This document shows, in pieces, positions 33,188-42,988 of a DNA stretch of 64,000 nt; the stretch's first letter is position 1; every line of letters starts with the position of its first letter. The position numbers were made by a program, and so were the translations under genes. The stretch covers positions 18,414,001 to 18,478,000 of the forward strand of contig JBITNC010000001.1 of the NCBI GenBank assembly GCA_050084985.1. Reading direction: 5' to 3'. The stretch comes from Nageia nagi. Its lineage: Eukaryota > Pinophyta. Below the pieces are notes generated by a model. It did no database searches and was not told the origin of the DNA. It was given only the letters and a program-made list of their open reading frames with translations.

Positions 33188-33663
33188 TGAGAGAATTAGC
33201 ACTACTCTAATCCTTAAGGTCCAAGACTAGGAAGCTCAATCATTCAACATAACACCATTCACAAGATAACACAAGTGTAATGTGGTTCCTCCCTCCTTGG
33301 GAGTACATCCACAACTAGTATCTCAATTCTCAAGTATGCCCCTCTTACAACTATTCTCTTCCTCTCCTACACAAACTAGTAGAGTAATCTTACTCCAAAA
33401 CTTAGATGTGTTACAAGAGGAGAGGCCCTCTATTTATAGCTTGAGAGCACCTCCCTAACCTCCTTTTAACCCAAGGGTAAGGTTAGGGTTACAATAAATG
33501 TATGACCTAACTTTAACCTACCAACTAACCCCATGGTTAGGTCAAAGTCCACACATAATAAAGAATTCAATTAATCCCTTAAGGTATCTACATATCATTT
33601 AAGTGATTAATTGAACTTACAAGGAGTTTAGATATTCATAATATTTCATTACAAATTCTAACA
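33188..33663 (-). repeat. Copia-1 5' LTR
   Basis: 476 bp, TGAGAGAATTAG to AATTCTAACA on the + strand, with minus-strand TATA box CTATAAATAG at 33430-33439. Followed by the GGACT duplication. Confidence 0.93.
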
Positions 33664-33668
33664 GGACT

Positions 33669-34040
33669 TAGGGATGATACATGGGTCAAGGAGGCATGCA
33701 TGGGCATCTAGGGGAAATGTGGGTGTCATGGGCCAACGTGGGGGTCTAGAAGTCTCCCCAAGGTTGGCACATGTATACAAATGCTCATCCATGCTTTAAG
33801 TGCTAATTAGACCTTAGGATTCCCACAATCATGTTTGGGGATCTCTAAGTACAATAAAACACACTAAACTACACTTGGAAGGGAGACATACCATTTGGGG
33901 CTCACAATGGGGTCCAATGATCCATTAAGTCTTATATCACAAGTCTTAACTAATAAAACATAATTAATAATTAAATATGTACAAAGAGGGAATCTATTGG
34001 ATTCGATAATTAAGGACAATAATCAAAGGGGAATGTCACA
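33669..34040 (-). repeat. Gypsy-B 3' LTR, right part
   Basis: Continues the LTR interrupted at 18942 and ends gaatgtcaca. Aligns with 43860-44178. On the + strand it is followed by aagcctcccctctc, which is the element's polypurine tract (GAGAGGGGAGGCTT, minus strand, 34041-34054). Confidence 0.8.
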
Positions 34041-34370
34041 AAGCCTCCCCTCTCAAATTTCTTACCCTTAAGCAATGGTAGAATGTTGTAGCATATTATC
34101 TTCCAAGAATCCTTTAGCCTTGTTGACTACAATTTGCTAGAATGGAATTCAACTTCAATATGTCTCCTCCATGATGAAGGTCTTGTGTGAAATGCTAAAG
34201 TTGCATGCTCATATATCAATAATGCATGCAAAATTTTTGATATGTTGCTGCTATCACCCCTCATCAAGTTTCAAATTGTTATCCTCATAAAACATATGGG
34301 TATGTGTATATGGGAGCCTCCTTAAGAATGCATCTACAAAAATCTCAAGTAAATCATGTGTGAGTGAAAA
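34041..34370 (-). other. Gypsy-B 3' untranslated end, including the polypurine tract
   Basis: Begins with the polypurine tract at 34041-34054. The rest shows no coding signal. Confidence 0.55.
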
Positions 34371-34379
34371 TAATTGTAG

Positions 34380-34880
34380 CCTTTGCTCCATTGCTAAGAT
34401 CATGCCTTCCCCAAGCTCAATGTGGGATGCCAAATTATATTCATGCCCATTGTCAGGTATCCAAGCCTTCCCATGTCCAACGTGAGTTGCCAAGACTCCA
34501 TCAAGCTAATCATTGGGTGCCCAAGCCTCATCAATCCCAACATGATGTACCCAAACTCCTCCATGCTCACCATCATGCACCAAATTCCCTTAGTCTCCTT
34601 TGTGAGGTGTAGAAGCTTCTTTGAATCTAACATGGGATGCAAGAGCCCCTTTAAGCCAAACTTCTAGCCTCAAGTCTCCTCGGTATCCCCCCGAGGGATA
34701 GAAGCTCCTTCAAGTCCAACGTTAGGTAGCAAGTCTTCTCAAGGCCCAACGTGAGGTGCAGGAGACACTCTAAGCTCAATGTGTAATACTTAACCTCCCC
34801 AAGCTCAACGTGGTATGTAGAAGGCCCTCCAAACTCCACATTGGGTATCTAAGCTCCCTCATATGCAATGTGGGATATTG
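34380..34880 (-). repeat. 30-bp minisatellite array in Gypsy-B
   Basis: About 15 diverged units of 30-31 bp with the core aagctcaacgtgggatgccaag. Clear unit spacing is visible at 34460-34580. Because 30 is a multiple of three, open frames of 60-80 codons with ten-residue periodicity appear on both strands; I regard them as by-products. The array lies between the protease remnant and the 3' LTR. Related units occur inside the LTRs. Confidence 0.75.
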
Positions 34881-35059
34881 GAACTCCTCATTGCTCCTTA
34901 CCTCATGCCAAGTCCCCTCCATTTCCAATGAGGCATCATTTTCTTATTCTTCCTTTTTCTAACAACACTCACTCACCTCTAGCATTTTGTTGTCCACATG
35001 TGGGCAACCATCTCGAATCCCCTGCAATGTATGGGTCTTCCCATCAATCTTAAAAATCA

Positions 35060-35712
35060 TGGTGAGTATCTGATAGAATACCACCCAACTCAAATAGCCA
35101 CAACATACCCAAAATGATGTGAGGATGTCTCTTCAAAGGATAAACATAGAAGTTCTCCCTCACTGTGTAGCTTTGCAATCTCATCCCAAACTTCTCAATG
35201 ATGTGGTCCACCAAAGTGAGTTTCCATTGGCATTGAAAACTCTAAATCCTTCAAATCCCTTGGTCTTCAGTTTCTTCTTTTCTACAAAACCTTCATCAAT
35301 GAAGTTGTGGGATGCTCCAGGATCAATCAAGACCATCACATCCTAACCATCGATTGCCCACCACCTTCAATGTGAGGTACTTCTTCACCCCATGGAGTGA
35401 AATGATCATCCATCTTCTCATTTAAATACACCTCAATGTAATGTACCTACCCTTTGCCTTGGCAAAGGTGTCCTAGCTCCCAAGTCTTCTTGCAATAAAA
35501 GCACTTGCATTCTTCCCTTAACTTTCTTCGAGGGGATACATCCAATTGGTTTGTCCAGGGTGGGGGAAAGGATTTAGACCTGTTAGGCCCCTCCTTCTTG
35601 GCAAAGGTATTTTGAGTGGTTGGCCCCTTGTATGAATGCCCTCCCTTGAGGGATTTCATGGTCGACTCCAAATCTTATGCAACCCTAATAGCATCATCAA
35701 GGTTCCTTGGTG
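35060..35712 (-). pseudogene. Gypsy-B gag C-terminus and aspartic protease, decayed
   Basis: On the minus strand, 35671-35447 holds SLKGGHSYKG, a basic Ser/Pro-rich linker and the zinc knuckle CFYCKKTWELGHLCQGKG, then a stop. Further down, around 35340-35270, VLIDPGASHNFIDEGFV resembles a gypsy retropepsin site (D-P-G-A instead of D-S/T-G-A). Stops and frame changes follow; no RT motifs are found before the minisatellite begins. Confidence 0.75.
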
Positions 35713-35717
35713 AAGAT

Positions 35718-36215
35718 TGAAGAGATTGAACTATAACTAATACAATCCTAAACTACCAAGATCACATGGAAGCTCACTCTAACAACAAGAACTCAAGCTT
35801 AGATAATCTCATAAAGATAACATAAGATGTAAGTGGTTTCTCCAACTAGAAGTACATCCACTAACTAGATCTCTCTTCTTAACAAATATGAACTCTTATA
35901 ATCCTCCTACACTTTTCTCCTAAACACTATCCTATAGCACAACTTTACTCCACAAATTGGTGTGTGATCACAAAGAGGGAGCCTTCTATTTATAGGCCAA
36001 AATCCCTCTTTGGATCACCCTTTTATCCAATGTACAAAAGCATGATATGCACATCCTTTTACCCAAGGGGCATGCTCATGACATGGAGTGTAGGAAAGTT
36101 ACATTATCATATTCACTTAAATACTTGAGGTATCAAATGATACCCTTAAGTATTAGTGAACTTACATAGAAGACTATTACAAAACCTTTACAATAATGCA
36201 TTATACATTCCAACA
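35718..36215 (-). repeat. Solo LTR of a Copia-2-type element
   Basis: 498 bp from TGAAGAGATTGAAC to ACATTCCAACA with a perfect 5-bp target-site duplication AAGAT (35713-35717 and 36216-36220). It aligns along its whole length with the Copia-2 LTR (56533-57032), including the minus-strand TATA box CTATAAATAG (35986-35995). No internal sequence remains, as expected after recombination between the two LTRs of one element. It splits Gypsy-B gag. Confidence 0.92.
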
Positions 36216-36220
36216 AAGAT

Positions 36221-36687
36221 ACCGTGACCATCCCTTATAGTGGCTCCATTAGTCCCTCTATGAAGAGAAATATCAAGCGCTCCTTAGGAATGTGGTGAAT
36301 CATGACTATAATTTTTTGAAATTCGAACACATGGTTATCCACAAAACCTTGTTGTCTCAGAGATGTCAATTCTATGAAATAACCATTTTCCCTCTTCCTA
36401 TCAAATCTCCTTACCAACCTCCTAGAAAACTCATGGAAAGAGGTGATGTTTGAGTAATCTTGGTTGATTACTCCATGCTGCCACCATGCGAGGGCATCAC
36501 CCAGAAAGTGTAGTGATACAAAATGGATTTCATCTTCCTACACCATATTTGGACTTACAATGAAATGGGCATGTAGCTATTATAGCCAAGCCTTAGTTGT
36601 CATCCTCTTGCCATCATATAGCAACACCTGTATTTTATTAATTTTCTATTGTAGGTCCCTCTTATCTCTCCATGAGTTTCTCTGGAC
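36221..36687 (-). pseudogene. Gypsy-B gag core, decayed
   Basis: The minus strand reads HFLGDALAWWQHGV, then SFHEFSRRLVRRFDRKRENG, then LTSLRQQG, FEFQKIIVMIHHIP and LIFLFIEGLMEPL, the pattern of a plant Ty3/gypsy gag core. In-frame stops occur upstream (near 36580) and after MEPL. The fragment is joined on one side to 35712 across the solo LTR and on the other to 42157 across Gypsy-A. Confidence 0.8.
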
Positions 36688-36692
36688 ATGTG

Positions 36693-37817
36693 TGATCCAA
36701 AAATTTGGATCCCTTTAACATTAAGTAATCTCTATTTCAATGTGTGCATTGTGATCATCTTGTCTTCAGCTTTTCGATGCTTCTTTCGAATCGAGAATCT
36801 GAGTCCGTATGTGAAAGTTATGGCCTTAAGTCTATTTGTGTATTTTTGAAAAAAAAAAAGATTAAAAAAAATGGTGGGACTCACTTGCCACCATGGAAGC
36901 CACGTCAGAGGAGATAGGACTGCATGGAGGTGATAGGGCGGGTTGATCGTATGACCACCACCGTGCAGCCCACATAGGTGTGACAGAGCCCACGTAGGCG
37001 GAGAACCCTCTGACCTGTTGATAGCTCGTCCACCCACATGCAAGTTGCCAGCCATCTGCATGCACGACCTGCCAACCTAGCTACGCATCCATGCCAACCA
37101 GACCGCCCAGTCAACCGCCTGCTGATCGTTTGACCAGCCTGACCACCTACCACGTGTCAACACCATAGCGCACCCGCCCATTTTTAAGTTATTTTAACGT
37201 ATTTTGGGTGTTTCTAAGGTTTTTGTTGTAATTTTTTATTTGCCTAAGGTCCTATTTTTGGGTTGAGTTTATCCTACAGCCTGCAACAGTCCAAAGAGCG
37301 TATTTTTTAATTTCAAAGCTCATTTTTGGAAGATTTTTGTAACCAATTGAGCCAAAATTTGATAGGAAGATCAAGGAGGATAATGGGTATCCAAAAATGT
37401 ATTTTTACCTAACTTCTTAGTTGTAATTCTCTCAAATTTTAGCTCCAAAAATTGTATAAAAAGGGAGCAAATTGGATAGAAGAGGAGGAAGGAGGATTTC
37501 AGGAAGTGTTTTAGTTTTGTTGTGATTTTCAGAGCTGAGAGTGTATTGTGAATGTGAGAGGAGGTTTTAAATGACTGTGGAGGCCTTGTAAAGTGATTCC
37601 ACCCATTGATAGTAGAGAGCTTTTGAGCTGGATGTAGCCCACACAGGGTGAACCAGGATAAATCTTACTTGTCTCTTCTTTGGTGAATGTTTTTCTCTTC
37701 TCTATGTTTACAAGTTTATTCCTGATTTCCCTTTACAAGCACTTAATTATTTTAAGTGTGAATTGATTCATTTGAAAAGATTAAATTGAAATTTTTAATC
37801 TTATGGTTTATGGATCA
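36693..37817 (+). repeat. Gypsy-A 5' LTR
   Basis: 1125 bp. A TATA box, TATAAAAAGG, lies at 37455-37464 and is kept in the other LTR at 41789-41798. The two LTRs differ at many positions (several percent by eye), so the insertion is older than Copia-1 by this measure. Confidence 0.9.
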
Positions 37818-37821
37818 AGTT

Positions 37822-37833
37822 TGGTATCAGAGC
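37822..37833 (+). promoter_or_regulatory. Gypsy-A primer binding site (initiator tRNA-Met)
   Basis: TGGTATCAGAGC, four bases after the 5' LTR. Confidence 0.93.
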
Positions 37834-37898
37834 AAGTTGAATCATTGGGATAACCTATATTTTTGATATTGTTGTTGGTGTTTGGAAAGTGTTCTTGT

Positions 37899-38930
37899 AT
37901 GTATACCAGATCACAAAGTAAGAAAGGAGAAGAAGAATTTGTGGAGGAGGATCCAGAAATTGGTTCTAGAGTTTGGCTAAAGAAGCAAAGAGAGCTTGGA
38001 GCCATGGCCAATGAAGGAGGGTCTAATGTGGAGAAGCAAATTGCTGATCTTGCCACAATGTTCCAAAAAATGTCTCTACAATTCTAACATTTTTAAGAAC
38101 AACAATACAAGAAAAATGAAGGTGAAACTAGTGAAGTTAATAAAATTGACAATGATGTTACACATAGTGTTTTTCAAAGTTCTCCTTTGAAATTGGAAGT
38201 TAAAATTGATTTGCCTACTTTTATTGGAGAAGTGAATGTTGAAAAGTTAGACCATTGGATTAAACAAATTGAAGTATATTGTAGAATTCAAAGAATTGTA
38301 AGAGATGAGGATAAAATCCAATTAGCAACTCTTAAAATGAGTGGTAATGCACTTGTTCGGTGGGAAAGTTGTTTACAAAGTAAGAATGAATCTATTCAAG
38401 CTTGTAATGCTTTTTGGACTCATTTGTACAATTGCTTAGAAATCAATTTTATCCTTTGGGTTATCGGCAAAAGGCAATCATGGAATGGCAAACTTTCTGT
38501 CAAGGCAAAGGGCAAAGTGTGCAAGAGTACACTACAGAATTCTGAAGAAGAGCTACGATGCTAGGTATTCCTCTTGATTCCCAAGATAGTCTTCTTAAGT
38601 ATATTGGTGGTTTGCACAATTATTTAAGGCATACAATATTGATGTTTGATCCAAATGATTTGGATAAAGTTTGTGTACAAGCTACTCACTTAGAAGAAAG
38701 GGGAAATTTTGTTAAGGATAAGAAAAAGAACAATGCTTCCAATTACAATAGTAATAATGATTCTGAAAGGAATAATGGAAAGGGGAAAAAGAAAACTATG
38801 TCTACTACATAAAAAGAGAAGTCTAAAGATGTATGTGCACATTGTCAAAAAGGTCATTTAGAGGCTAAATGTTGGAAATTGCATCCTGAATTACACCCTA
38901 AACCTAAAGGTCAAAGAAAGCAAACAAATA
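37899..38930 (+). pseudogene. Gypsy-A gag
   Basis: Starts MYTRSQSKKGEEEF at 37899. Two in-frame TAA codons near 38085-38096 sit where Gln codons would fit. The gag core has IDLPTFIGEVNVEKLDHW, QLATLKMSGNALVRWES; a frame change near 38440 and a TGA near 38550 interrupt it, after which MLGIPLDSQDSLLKYIGGL continues. A further TAA at about 38810 precedes a zinc knuckle CAHCQKGHLEAKC (about 38834-38872; C-x2-C-x3-H-x4-C). Confidence 0.88.
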
Positions 38931-40264
38931 TTGTTACTAAGGAAATTGAGGATGGTTCAGATGTAGATGATAAAATGGCATGCATGGTTTTGCATAATAC
39001 ACCTAATGAAGATGAGGAAAAGAAAAAAATTGAACTTTTTCACATCAAGGTGCAAGCTAAGAAGACTAGGATTGATACATTATTTGATTCTGGATCTCAA
39101 GCTAATTTGATTGCAGAAAAGTATGTCAAATCACTTGCACTCAATACTCAACCCCATCCAAACCCATATCCATTGGGATGGGTTAATAACAATTCAAAGT
39201 TGAAAGTAACACAACAATGCAAGTTGCAATTTGGGATTAACAGGGATTACATTGATGAAGTTTTACTTGATGTTGTTCCTTTGGATATTTGTGGGATTGT
39301 GCTTGTTAGTCCTTATCTATGGGAAAGAGATGCTTTATTCTATAGAAAGGAAAACAAATATAGACTCATTAAAGATGGAATTGAATACATGGTTAGTGCT
39401 CATCAAAGCAAGAAAAAGGATATTTCTTTGATTACTGCAGGACAAGCAAAGAAACTAATCAATGGACAAATGTTTATACTTGCAATGGTGAAATCTCAAG
39501 ATGAAATGGAAATCATAAAGGCACTTGAAGATTGTGAACCACAATACAAAGAAGAAGTTAAAGAGGTAATTTCTGAATTTGAAGATTTATTTCAAGTACC
39601 TAAAGAACTTCCACCAAAAAAAGATATACAACATGAGATTCAATTACATCCTGATGTTGCACTTCCTAATATTGGCTTATATCGAAATGCTATTTTGGAA
39701 AATGAAGAAATTAAGAAACAAGTCAAGGAATTGTTAGATCAAAGAGTCATTAGACCTAGCACATCACCATGTGGATCTCCTATTGTTATAATTCCAAAGA
39801 AAGATGGAACTTGGCATAAAGTGTTTGAAGTTTTAAGGGAAGCAAAACTCTATTTGAAGATGTCTAAGTGTGAGTTTGTCAGGAAGAGTTTAATCTATCT
39901 TGGCCACATTGTAGGTGAAGGTCAATTGAGGATAGATCCTGCAAAAATTGAGGCTATGTTGAAATGGCCTACTCCCACTAATGTGACAAAGACTAGGAGT
40001 TTTCTTGGGGCAATACAATATTTAGGCAAGTTTATTGCTAATTTTTCTTATATGGCTTCTCCACTTCATGCTATTATAGGAAAGAGTCATGGATTTCAGT
40101 TGAGAGGAAAAAAACAACATGCTTTTGACTTGCTTAAGAAGAAAATTAGTCATGCTCCAGTACTTGCTTTGCCTAATATTCAGAAACCTTTTGAAATTGA
40201 AATAGTTGCTAGTGCTGTGATTCTGCAAAATAATTCTTTGATGCATGACAGGTATAAAGAATAG
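38931..40264 (+). pseudogene. Gypsy-A protease and truncated reverse transcriptase
   Basis: A single open frame, entered from gag. The protease has an intact D-S-G (TLFDSGSQANLI, Asp codon at about 39086). The RT begins normally (KELPPKKDIQHEI, VIRPSTSPCGSPIVIIPKKDGTW) but then jumps, without losing frame, from TWHK to VFEVLREAKLYLKMSKCEF near 39820. The missing part is the roughly 100-residue palm region with the catalytic YxDD box. The thumb region follows (YLGHIVG, LKWPTPTNV, FLGAIQYLGKF) and the frame ends shortly into RNase H, which is also missing (NIQKPFEIEI then SLMHDRYKE). The product cannot be an active polymerase. Confidence 0.9.
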
Positions 40265-40267
40265 TAT

Positions 40268-40945
40268 ATGGTTGATCCTGATTTCCAAAATGTCTATCAA
40301 AAATTGAGTCTTGGTAATGAGATTGGAAATTATGACTTTCATTTGCATGTTGGATTACTTTTTCATTTGGGCAAACTTTGTATTCCTAATGGTGAGAGGA
40401 ATGATTTGATTAGGGAAGCTCATACTTCTCGTATTTCAGGACACTTTGGTGTTGGAAAAACTCTTGCTAATCTACAAAGGTATTGTTATTGGTCTAAAAT
40501 GCAAGAAAATGTATCCAGGTATAAAGAGAGGCATGATCGTCATCATGTGGATCATAAATTTCAGGTTGGGGATCAAGTATGGCTTCATCTCAGCAAGGTG
40601 AGACAACATGGTAAGGGAAAGAAGTTGAAACCAATAAGGTATGGTCCATTTACCATTATTGGTCAAGTTGGAAATAATGCTTTTCGGTTGGAATTACCAC
40701 CTTATATGCAAATATATTCTATTATTAATGTTGAGAACTTGAAGTTGTATGAACCAGCCTTAGTTGCAGAAGATATAGATGTCATGTTACCGTCAATTGA
40801 GGATTTAGCCCTTGAGCACATGAATGTGTTGGTTGAGGATGCAATCTTGGAAAAGAAGCAACGATCATCTCGTAGTGGCATACATGGTGTGGCGTATTGG
40901 AGTGAAGGGCCAACATCCACACAAGGCCAAGTGGTATGCAGTTGA
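40268..40945 (+). pseudogene. Gypsy-A integrase remnant without catalytic core
   Basis: In frame with the preceding segment after one TAG (40262-40264). The integrase zinc-binding region is partly present (LIREAHTSRISGHFGVGKTL, LQRYCYWSKMQENVSRY), but the expected C-x2-C and the whole DDE core are gone: NVSRY is followed directly by KERHDRHHVDHKFQVGDQVW, which belongs to the C-terminal domain. The C-terminal part (LKPIRYGPFTIIGQVGNNAF, INVENLKLYEP) is well kept and ends at 40945. Confidence 0.9.
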
Positions 40946-41028
40946 TCGGGTGAGGGAGCTTTACCCTCACCTCATTTCATCATCCTAAATGCTTTTGGGG
41001 ATAAAAGCTCTCTCTCAGTGGGGAGGAA

Positions 41029-42151
41029 TATCCAAAAATTTAGATCCCTTTAACATTAAGTAATCTCTATTTCAGTGTGTGCATTGTGATCGTATTGTCT
41101 TTAGCTTTCCGATGCTTCTTTCGAATCGAGAATCTGAGTTCGTATGTGAAAGTTATGGCCTTAAGTCTATTTGTGTATTTTTGAAAAAAAAAGATTAAAA
41201 AAAATGGCAGGACCCTACTGCCATCATGGAAGCCACGTCAGAGGAGATAGGACTGCATGGAGGTGATAGGGCGGGTTGATCATCTAATCGCCATCGTGCA
41301 GCCCATGTAGGCGTGATAGAGCCCATGTAGGTGGAGAACCCTATGACTTGTTGATCGCCTGTTCGCCCGTGCATAAGCTGCCAGCCATCCACACGCATGA
41401 CCTACCAACCCAACCACATGTCCACGCCAACCAGACTGCCTAGTCAGCTGCTTGCTGACCATTTAACCAGCTTAACCGCCTACCATGTGTCAGCACCATA
41501 GCACACCTGCCCATTTTTAAGTTATTTTAACATATTTTGGGTGTTTCTAAGGTTTTTGTTGCGATTTTTGATTCACCTAAGGTCCTATTTTTGGGCTGAG
41601 TTTATCCTATAGCCTGCAACAGTCCAAAGAGCATGTTTTTCAGTTTTAAAGCTCATTTTTGGAAGATTTTTGTAACCAATTGAGCCTAAATTTGACAGTA
41701 AGATCAAGGAGGATAATGGGTATCTAAAAATGTATTTTTTACCTAATTTCTTAGTTGTAATTCTCTCCAATTTTAGCTCCAAAAATTGTATAAAAAGGAA
41801 GCAAATTGGACAGAAGAGGAGGAAGGAGGATTTCGGTAAGTGTTTCAGTTTTGTTGTGATTTTTAGAGCTGAGAGTGTATTGTGAATGTGAGAGGAGGTT
41901 TTAAAGGATTGTGGAGGCCTTGTAAAGTGATTCCACCCATTGATAGTAGAGAGCTTTTGAGCTAGATGTAACCCACACTGGGTGAACCAAGATAAATCTT
42001 GCTTGTCTCTTCTTTGGTGAATGTTTTTCTCTTCTCTATGTTTACAAGTTTATTCCTGATTTCCCTTTACAAGCACTTAATTATTTTAAGTGTGAATTGA
42101 TTCATTTGAAGAGATTAAATTGAAATTTTTAATCTTATGGTTTATGGATCA
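41029..42151 (+). repeat. Gypsy-A 3' LTR
   Basis: 1123 bp, aligned end to end with the 5' LTR. Ends at GGATCA, followed by the ATGTG duplication. Confidence 0.9.
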
Positions 42152-42156
42152 ATGTG

Positions 42157-42960
42157 TGTCATGTGAGCTGCTCCCTTTTACTCCTAAGATCTCTAACTAA
42201 CCATTGAATTTCATGTCTCTTCTCAACCTTGGATCCAACATGGAATGCTCCCTAAAAATTGGATTCAACTTTAGAGGACTAGGAACCCAATTCTTTGCCT
42301 CATCTGTGGACTTCTTAGCAAACATGGGCTTGGATGGTTTAGGGATAATGGGTTGCTCTCTATCTTTCCAACTTCCTGATATAGGAACCTCTTTAGGAGA
42401 GGGTTAGTTCCTTATGGAGCTATGTGAGAGTGGGATCTCAAAAATGTGAGTTTTGGATGAGCCAAGGATCTATGGTGAGTAGATCCTCTGTCTCTCAAAC
42501 TGCAAAATATCCTCAAACTCGATTCCCTTTCTACTCTGTCCTCCTCATGTGGTTCTTCTCCTTCATTAGGGATAGGATGTGGGGGCTCATGTACCTTTCT
42601 ATCTCCTCTTGACCTATGAAATGTTTGTGGACAATGTTTAATTATTTTTGCATGGTTGCAATGGTTCCCATCATGCTATGGATGGTCAAGATGAGATCAT
42701 TAAATCTCCTCTCAAGTGTGGATTCCCTATTTGAAGTAAGGTTTCTCCTCCTAGATGATGTGGTTCTTCTCCTTTTCACCTCATTCTCCTCACTAGAATT
42801 GTCCACATTCAAGATTTCATTCATCCATGATCAACGGTCCTCCTCTTAGGCAGCTCTAGAAGGGATCTCCTCATGTTTTGACTTATTGCTTTGCCTTATG
42901 GATGCTATCTCTTTTTTGATATTGGACCTAGTAACCATGAACTACATGTATCACTCATAG
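42157..42960 (-). pseudogene. Gypsy-B gag N-terminal region, decayed
   Basis: The longest open piece on the minus strand (42824-42642) reads MNEILNVDNSSEENEVKRRR then STLERRFNDLILTIHSMMG, a plausible gag N-terminal coiled region. A candidate start, MVTRSNIKKEIASIR, lies upstream near 42940. Stops are frequent. The Gypsy-A insertion site is at its 3' end. Confidence 0.6.
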
Positions 42961-42975
42961 GTTGGCTATATCTGA

Positions 42976-42987
42976 GCTCTAATATCA
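42976..42987 (-). promoter_or_regulatory. Gypsy-B primer binding site, mutated
   Basis: Minus strand reads TGATATTAGAGC, two mismatches from the initiator tRNA-Met PBS TGGTATCAGAGC, one base inside the LTR. Confidence 0.75.
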
Positions 42988-42988
42988 C

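Larger units (their letters stand above)
18943..33663 (-). mobile_element. Copia-1: near-complete Ty1/copia retrotransposon carrying a nested gag-only element
   Basis: Bounded by 475- and 476-bp LTRs and by a perfect 5-bp target-site duplication, GGACT (18938-18942 and 33664-33668). Transcribed on the minus strand: PBS at right, gag-protease-integrase 29514 to 27658, rest of pol 22378 to 20340, polypurine tract at left. Without the nested element the length is about 9.4 kb, which is long for Copia; much of that is a 3.6-kb untranslated leader between PBS and gag and about 0.9 kb between pol and the 3' LTR. Two nonsense codons and one frameshift disable pol. It is inserted in the 3' LTR of Gypsy-B. 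Confidence 0.92.
36693..42151 (+). mobile_element. Gypsy-A: Ty3/gypsy element lacking RT, RNase H and integrase catalytic cores
   Basis: 5459 bp with LTRs 36693-37817 and 41029-42151 and a perfect 5-bp target-site duplication ATGTG (36688-36692 and 42152-42156). Ends form a perfect inverted hexamer, TGATCC...GGATCA; the right LTR start has lost one base (TATCC). It has a tRNA-iMet PBS and a purine-rich GTGGGGAGGAA tract before the 3' LTR. Gag-pol is one frame with several stops, and long pieces of pol are missing. It is inserted into Gypsy-B gag in the opposite orientation. Confidence 0.92.

Noticed and set aside
34400-34642. Repeated-decapeptide ORFs on both strands over the 30-bp array
   Set aside because: The 30-bp period automatically gives in-frame ten-residue repeats; frames on opposite strands cannot all be genes.
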